Shown in pieces: positions 40,647 through 44,696 of a stretch of DNA of 44,696 bases. The notes below the pieces were generated by a model. That model did not search any database and had not been told where the DNA came from. It saw only the letters and a list, made by a program, of their open reading frames with translations. A program made the translations under genes and the position numbers. Source of the DNA: Deltaproteobacteria bacterium (GTDB lineage Bacteria; Desulfobacterota; Syntrophia; Syntrophales; Smithellaceae). Location of the stretch: the NCBI GenBank assembly GCA_012729055.1, contig JAAYDW010000024.1, forward strand, positions 1 through 44,696, in the 5' to 3' direction. How positions within the stretch are numbered: the stretch's first letter is position 1; every line of letters starts with the position of its first letter.

Positions 40647-42200
40647 ATGAAAGAGGATGACGTTGAAAAAAAGTCGATCAGCAGACGGAATTTTTTAAAG
40701 ACAGCCGGCGGGGCAGCGGCCGTCGCCGGGCTGGCCTCCAGCGGAATCCCCCTGATGGTTGGAGACGCACAGGCGGCCTGCGATACGCTGCCGAAAAAAT
40801 GGGATGAAACCTACGATGTCGTCGTGGTGGGCAGCGGCTTTGCCGGCCTGGCCGCGGCCATTGAAGCGAAAAACGCGGGCGCCAGTGTTGCCCTGCTGGA
40901 GAAAATGCCGGTGCACGGCGGCAATTCCGTCATCAACGGCGGAGACTTCTGTGCTCCGGGAACGAAGCTGCAAAAGGAAAACGGCGTAGAGGATTCGGCG
41001 GAGCTGCTGTATAAAGATATGATGAGAGCCGGGATGTACCTGAATCACCCGGAACTTGCCAGGACCGTTGCCGATAACGCGAAAGGCGCCCTGGAGTGGA
41101 CGGAGTCTTATCTGGGCTGCAAGTACGCGAAACTGAATTTTCATGGCGGCCATTCGGTCAAAAGAGCGCACGGGACGATCAACCAGTCCGGTTCGGAAGT
41201 GGTCAATAAGGAACTCGCGAAAGCCAAAGAGATTGGCGTTAAAATTATGCTGCGCACCAAGCTGGTGAAATTCCTGTCCGATAAAAATGGGCGAATCGTC
41301 GGTATGGAAGTGCTCAAGGGGTACAGATTTCCGGACGATAAAACCGGTAAACCCGCCTTTATTAAAGCGCGGAAGGCGGTGATTCTCGGGTCCGGCGGTT
41401 TTTCCTACGATGTTGCGCTCCGTCAGGTTCATGATCCCCGGCTCACGGATAAACTGGGATCAACCAACCATCCCGGGGCCACCGGCGAAGCTCTGCTGGC
41501 CGCCTGCAAGAGCGGAGCGGCGGATGTTCAGATGGATTGGATTCAGCTGGGGCCATGGACCAGTCCGGAAGAAAAGGGTTTTGGCTATGTTCCTCTGTTC
41601 TGTGAACCGCTGGTCGGTTACGGTCTGATGGTGAATCCCAAAACCGGGAAGCGTTTTTTCAAGGAAACCGGAAACCGCAAGGAACGCGCGGATGCCATTC
41701 TTCTCTTGGGAAATCCCGCCGTTATCATGGGCGATTCTTATGCGGTCAATAAGCAGGTCGTTCCTCATGCGCTCAAGGGAGGCCTGGAAAACGGAGCGAT
41801 CAAGAAATTTGACTCCCTGGACGATCTCGCCAAGGCCTACGACATGCCGGTGGACGCATTCAAGGAACAGGTTGCCCGCTGGAATTCATTCGCGGAAAAA
41901 AGAAAGGATGACGATTTGGGATGCATGATCTTTAAAGACGCCAAACCGACTGTTGAGGCGCCTTTCTATGCCGCGCGCCTGTGGCCGAAAGTTCATCACA
42001 CAATGGGCGGACTGGTGATCAATAAAGACGCCCAGGTTATGGGATTCGACTTCAAACCGATAAAAGGTCTTTATGCCGCCGGAGAAGTGACGGGAGGCGT
42101 CCATGGCGCCGTGCGGCTTGGAAGCGTCGCGATGGCCGATTGTATTGTCTTTGGCCGCATCGCCGGCAAGAATGCGGCCAGGGAAAAAGCCTGGAGTTAA
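40647..42200 (+). CDS. Tat-exported flavoprotein reductase subunit, flavocytochrome c family (copy 2)
   Basis: This 517-residue paralogue of copy 1 has a Tat signal with SRRNFLKTAG (Arg13-Arg14), ending AQAA. FAD motif: VVVVGSGFAGLAAA. Arg in TGNRKERADAI, His in KVHHTMGG and Arg in GAVRLGS keep the reductase active-site residues, while LHPT is replaced by LGPW. The start at 40647 has AAGGAGGA 4 bases upstream; a start ten codons earlier has no such site. The hexaheme cytochrome gene follows 68 bases later. This two-gene layout (flavoprotein, then small multiheme cytochrome) is known for methacrylate reductase-type enzymes. The substrate is probably an unsaturated organic acid, by inference. 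Confidence 0.9.
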   Translation: MKEDDVEKKSISRRNFLKTAGGAAAVAGLASSGIPLMVGDAQAACDTLPKKWDETYDVVVVGSGFAGLAAAIEAKNAGASVALLEKMPVHGGNSVINGGDFCAPGTKLQKENGVEDSAELLYKDMMRAGMYLNHPELARTVADNAKGALEWTESYLGCKYAKLNFHGGHSVKRAHGTINQSGSEVVNKELAKAKEIGVKIMLRTKLVKFLSDKNGRIVGMEVLKGYRFPDDKTGKPAFIKARKAVILGSGGFSYDVALRQVHDPRLTDKLGSTNHPGATGEALLAACKSGAADVQMDWIQLGPWTSPEEKGFGYVPLFCEPLVGYGLMVNPKTGKRFFKETGNRKERADAILLLGNPAVIMGDSYAVNKQVVPHALKGGLENGAIKKFDSLDDLAKAYDMPVDAFKEQVARWNSFAEKRKDDDLGCMIFKDAKPTVEAPFYAARLWPKVHHTMGGLVINKDAQVMGFDFKPIKGLYAAGEVTGGVHGAVRLGSVAMADCIVFGRIAGKNAAREKAWS

Positions 42201-42268
42201 GAACGCCCGTCCGCGCGGACGTTTTCCCGGTGTCCGCGCGGATTCAGTAAAGCAAGGAGAAAAAAGGA

Positions 42269-42790
42269 ATGGAAAAAAGAAAGAAGAATCTGAAAATCGC
42301 GGCGGTTCTGTTCGGCGCGGTTTTGCTGGTGGCTGTAAGTTCGGGACTTTGGGCGGCGCCCAAGCTCGCCGTGTCCAAGGCCAAGCCGGGCGACTGCGCG
42401 GCCTGTCATGTCGATAAAAAGGCGCTTCCGGAGACGCATCCCGACACCAAAACGATGGATATAAAGGCCTGCCGGGCCTGCCATGCCAGCGGCGAGATGA
42501 GCCTTTCTGGAAAATTTCCCGGCAGTCACGCGCACATGCTTTCCGGCGTAAACTGCGCGGCCTGCCACGGAAAGACCAAGCAGCCGGAAGAAGTGCCGAT
42601 GGAAAAATGTGTTGCCTGCCACGGCAGCACGGCCAAGCTGGCGGAAAAAACGAAAGATGTGAAACCGACCAATCCGCATACGTCGCCGCATTATGGAACG
42701 GAGCTGGACTGCAACCTGTGCCACAAGCAGCACGCCAAATCGGAAAATTACTGCGCGCAGTGCCACAAGTTCGACTACAAGGTGCCGTGA
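42269..42790 (+). CDS. Periplasmic hexaheme c-type cytochrome
   Basis: This 173-residue protein has an N-terminal signal or anchor helix (about 9-28) and six CxxCH heme sites: CAACH, CRACH, CAACH, CVACH, CNLCH and CAQCH. Spacing resembles the cytochrome c3/c7 and small tetraheme groups, with extra His residues able to act as the second iron ligand. It lies directly behind flavoprotein copy 2 and most likely hands it electrons in the periplasm. A hairpin (CGTCCG at 42208-42213 and CGGACG at 42216-42221, then TTTT) in the gap may lower read-through without stopping it. RBS AAGGAG lies about 9 bases before the ATG. Confidence 0.9.
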   Translation: MEKRKKNLKIAAVLFGAVLLVAVSSGLWAAPKLAVSKAKPGDCAACHVDKKALPETHPDTKTMDIKACRACHASGEMSLSGKFPGSHAHMLSGVNCAACHGKTKQPEEVPMEKCVACHGSTAKLAEKTKDVKPTNPHTSPHYGTELDCNLCHKQHAKSENYCAQCHKFDYKVP

Positions 42791-42813
42791 TCTTTCCGTA
42801 AGGATTTGTTCCG

Positions 42814-42860
42814 ACCGGTCAGGCGGAAGCTCCGACGCCGGCCGCCTGTCCGGTTTTTTT
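42814..42860 (+). terminator. Terminator after the hexaheme cytochrome gene
   Basis: ACCGGTCAGGCGG (42814-42826) pairs with CCGCCTGTCCGGT (42842-42854) with one mismatch, followed by seven T residues to 42860. Confidence 0.85.
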
Positions 42861-42891
42861 ATGAGACACTTTACCAGAGACGAAAATCTTC

Positions 42892-42935
42892 TTGACAGAA
42901 AACCCCTTCATCGCCTACCATACCCTAAGGGGTAT
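42892..42935 (+). promoter_or_regulatory. Promoter and CsoR/CstR-type operator
   Basis: TTGACA (42892-42897), 18 bases, TACCAT (42916-42921). Overlapping and just past the -10 is the palindrome ATACCC-TAAG-GGGTAT (42920-42935), the AT-flanked C-run/G-run form bound by CsoR-family repressors. It also covers the AAGGGG ribosome-binding site of the regulator gene that starts at 42939, so autoregulation is very likely. Confidence 0.8.
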
Positions 42936-42938
42936 ATA

Positions 42939-43202
42939 ATGAATAAGGAACGACAGAAAGTGCTGAACCGTTTGAAGCGCATCGAGGGACAGATTCGCGG
43001 GCTGCAGCGCCTGGTGGAAAGCGGAGCGCCCTGTGTTGATGTGATTACTCAGATGTCCGCCGTGACTTCGGCCATGAAAAAAACGGCGGCGGTCATCATC
43101 GTCAATAATATGAACAAGTGTCTCACGGAGGTTTCCGAGAAACCGGAAGTTCTGCAAAAAGACTTTCAAACGGCGCTGACGCGTTTTATAGACCTTTCCT
43201 GA
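42939..43202 (+). CDS. CsoR/RcnR-family repressor, CstR-like ligand set
   Basis: This 87-residue all-helical repressor of the DUF156 family starts MNKERQKVLNRLKRIEGQIRG. Cu(I)-sensing CsoR uses Cys, His and Cys. Here Cys32 (APCVDVITQMSAV) and Cys61 (NNMNKC) are kept, but the His four residues before the second Cys is Asn57. The persulfide sensor CstR has the same pattern as I recall it: two Cys at the same spacing and Asn in place of His. I therefore favour a sulfane-sulfur or persulfide sensor over a copper sensor. The ATG at 42939 fits the operator-overlapping ribosome-binding site; the longer frame upstream lies in the terminator and cytochrome gene. It precedes the 11-heme cytochrome gene by 168 bases. 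Confidence 0.88.
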   Translation: MNKERQKVLNRLKRIEGQIRGLQRLVESGAPCVDVITQMSAVTSAMKKTAAVIIVNNMNKCLTEVSEKPEVLQKDFQTALTRFIDLS

Positions 43203-43370
43203 CGGATCAGGAACACCGGATCCGGAATAACACGGATGTTGAACCCTTGCCGGCGGCCACGGACTGTTGGTTCCGGCGTGAAAACCGGCGAAGAGAAGCA
43301 CAGGACGTCGCCGACCGGCGGGAAAACCGCATTGCCAAAGGAAGCGATTATTTTTTCCCAGAGGACTGGT

Positions 43371-44612
43371 ATGAAAAAGTACATTATTTTTTTCGTGTTT
43401 ACCCTGCTGTTGTCGAGTCTCTGTCTCTTTCCGGCCTTAGCGGCGCCCGGCGGCAGCTGCGTTGCCTGTCATACCAGCGAGTCGATGATGAAGTCCATGC
43501 ACAAGCCGCCGTCCCTCCCGGCCAGTACGGGCGAGGGGTGAGCAGGCGCGCCTCCGGCGGTCCGGCCGGAGATGATGTATCTGGGATACGTGGTGGACAA
43601 GGAGCTTCTGAAAAACGATCCGCATTTCAAGATGGGATGCGTGCTGTGCCACAAGGGGGACGCCAAGGCGTTCCGGAAGGAAGACGCGCACAAGAACGTG
43701 GTGAAAAAACCTTCGGACAACCTGCGCACCTGCATGATGTGCCACAAGCAGATTACCGAACGCTATGCCAAGTCCCTGCACTTTACGACGGTCGGGCAGA
43801 GAACCGGCGTGATGCCCCGCTTCTCTCCGGAAGAGCTCAAGACCTTCGATGAGAAAGTATTTGAAAAATCCTGCCGCAGCTGCCACGCGTCCTGCGGCGA
43901 CTGCCATGTGAAAGGCGCGCCGGTGGGCGGCATCAGCATCGGGCTTATCGCCAAGCACAAGTTCGTCAAAAAGGACGAAGGCAAAACCTGCGCGTTTTGC
44001 CACGGCGGCCGCGTGTATCCCGAGTATGTCGGCGAATACGGCGGAGCGCCGGACGTCCATTATCAAAAGGGCATGCTGTGCATGGACTGCCATAAGAAAG
44101 ACGAATTTCACGGCGACGGAAACGCCTACAAATCCAAAAGCGAAGTCAAGCAGCGTCCGGCCTGCAAGAACTGCCACAAGCCGGGCAGCGAGGCGAAGCT
44201 GACCGCTCAGGTCGCCCACCGCGAGCATGAAGGCAAAGTCAGCTGCTACGGCTGCCATTCCGGCGCGGCGTACCGCAACTGCAACGACTGCCACGGCGGA
44301 CACTCCGCCGCCAGGCCGGGCATGATTCTGGGGCGCAGCCCCCGGGACAAAAAAATGCTGACGACGCTGCGCCTGATTCCGACGGTGCGCGACACGTTTG
44401 CGCCGGCCGGCATTAAAATGGAGAATTTCGACGCGCTGCCGAATTACTGGGACACACCGGCGCACAACATCCGCAAGCGCACGGACCGCACCCGCAACTG
44501 CGACGTCTGCCACGTGGACCGCAAAAACTTTCTAAAACAGGAAACACTTATCAAAAACGGTTCCAAAGCTAACGAAAGCTTGATCTTTGTTCCAAAACCA
44601 ATTAGCCGATAA
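43371..44612 (+). CDS. 11-heme periplasmic c-type cytochrome interrupted by one in-frame TGA
   Basis: The frame starts at the ATG at 43371 with GAGG 6 bases upstream. It encodes a signal peptide (about 1-23) and the first heme site CVACH. Codon 57 is TGA (43539-43541). After it the same frame runs open for 356 more codons and carries ten further CxxCH sites (CVLCH, CMMCH, CRSCH, CGDCH, CAFCH, CMDCH, CKNCH, CYGCH, CNDCH, CDVCH). The downstream part alone has no signal peptide, and its first ATG codons (43572, 43575) sit against GGAG with no useful spacing. It could not be exported for heme attachment, so it is functional only if the TGA is read through. A SECIS-like hairpin follows the TGA. 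Alternatives are a nonsense mutation or an assembly error. The position lies in a linker (STGEG before, AGAPPAVRPE after). Confidence 0.7.
43552..43571 (+). promoter_or_regulatory. SECIS-like hairpin after the in-frame TGA
   Basis: CTCCGGC (43552-43558) pairs perfectly with GCCGGAG (43565-43571), leaving a six-base loop GGTCCG. The loop opens with GG and contains GGTC, and it begins 17 bases after the TGA. In E. coli fdhF the GGUCU loop begins about 18 bases after UGA. The fit to the bacterial selenocysteine element is good in distance, stem and loop start. I see no bulged U in the stem, and such GC hairpins arise often in this GC-rich DNA. Confidence 0.35.
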
Positions 44613-44625
44613 GAGGAGGGGGAAA

Positions 44626-44696
44626 ATGAAGAGATTCAAAGTGTTGAAAGCGTTGTTGGTGTTCCTGCTGATTTTGTTGCCGGCAGCGGCGCTGGC
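44626..44696 (+). CDS. Start of an exported protein (3' end outside window)
   Basis: An ATG at 44626 follows the 11-heme cytochrome by 13 bases, with a GGAGGGGG ribosome-binding site. The 23 visible codons read as a signal peptide: MKRFKVLK, a hydrophobic core (ALLVFLLILLP) and AAAL with a likely cleavage site at the window edge. It is probably co-transcribed with the cytochrome. Nothing of the mature protein is visible. Confidence 0.75.
   Translation, partial: MKRFKVLKALLVFLLILLPAAAL

Noticed and set aside
42208-42225. Hairpin CGTCCG-CG-CGGACG with TTTT as a terminator between flavoprotein and hexaheme cytochrome
   Set aside because: The loop would be too small for a stable full stem, the T-run is short, and the genes make sense as one operon. 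At most it attenuates.
42693-42938. N-terminal extension of the CsoR-family protein
   Set aside because: The extra residues overlap the hexaheme cytochrome gene and its terminator. The promoter, operator and ribosome-binding site all point to the ATG at 42939.
43539-43541. UGA as a reassigned sense codon in this organism
   Set aside because: Many intact genes in the window end in TGA (for example at 4190, 6011, 6747, 7877 and 35964), so UGA is a normal stop. The other TGA interruption (27268) is in a gene with additional lesions.
1-44696. CRISPR arrays, tRNA or rRNA genes, insertion sequences, prophage or restriction-modification genes
   Set aside because: I looked for repeat-spacer periodicity, cloverleaf-like segments and transposase or integrase motifs on both strands and saw none.

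Overview
The window reads as chromosomal DNA of an anaerobic, GC-rich deltaproteobacterium (Desulfobacterota). A Syntrophales-like lineage is my best guess. The clues are a giant fused acyl-CoA dehydratase activase, branched-chain/aromatic-acid type ABC uptake genes, a sigma-54 enhancer-binding protein, and periplasmic flavoprotein reductases next to multiheme c-type cytochromes. The assignment is inference from gene content. I see no rRNA, tRNA, CRISPR array, insertion sequence or phage genes.

Layout. 1-3.4 kb: the end of a DUF3426 membrane protein, a DEAD-box RNA helicase and an SPFH/HflC-like protein. 3.5-9 kb: a self-contained exporter operon (TetR regulator, HlyD-type periplasmic adaptor, two ABC ATPases, two ABC-2 permeases) behind a palindromic operator. 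9-16.1 kb: an unrecognised protein, then on the minus strand a periplasmic substrate-binding protein (SBP) and a 1440-residue activase. 16.4-21.8 kb: a tight plus-strand run of hybrid histidine kinase, class I fructose-1,6-bisphosphatase, a divergent class II aldolase-like protein and a zinc alcohol dehydrogenase, pointing to gluconeogenic carbon flow. 21.9-24.4 kb: a nitroreductase (minus) and the NAD(P)HX repair enzyme (plus).

24.8-29.3 kb: a PAS-PAS sigma-54 activator. It is followed by inverted-repeat candidate enhancer sites, a sigma-54-like promoter, a decayed SBP gene with three lesions and a strong terminator, then a cysteine-poor thioredoxin-fold protein and an intact SBP. 29.4-34.7 kb (minus): polyprenyl diphosphate synthase, rimO, ftsK and plsC. 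35.1-38.4 kb: a livHMGF transporter core without an adjacent SBP. The two intact SBPs elsewhere in the window are candidates to feed it.

38.5-44.7 kb holds the most distinctive material: two divergently transcribed, Tat-exported flavocytochrome-type flavoproteins whose substrate pocket departs from fumarate reductase, a hexaheme cytochrome, a CstR-like (persulfide sensor type) repressor with its own operator, and an 11-heme cytochrome. The 11-heme reading frame is interrupted by a single in-frame TGA. A hairpin with a GGTC loop lies at about the distance expected of a bacterial selenocysteine insertion element. I infer that this block is a periplasmic electron-transfer system that reduces an organic acceptor other than fumarate.
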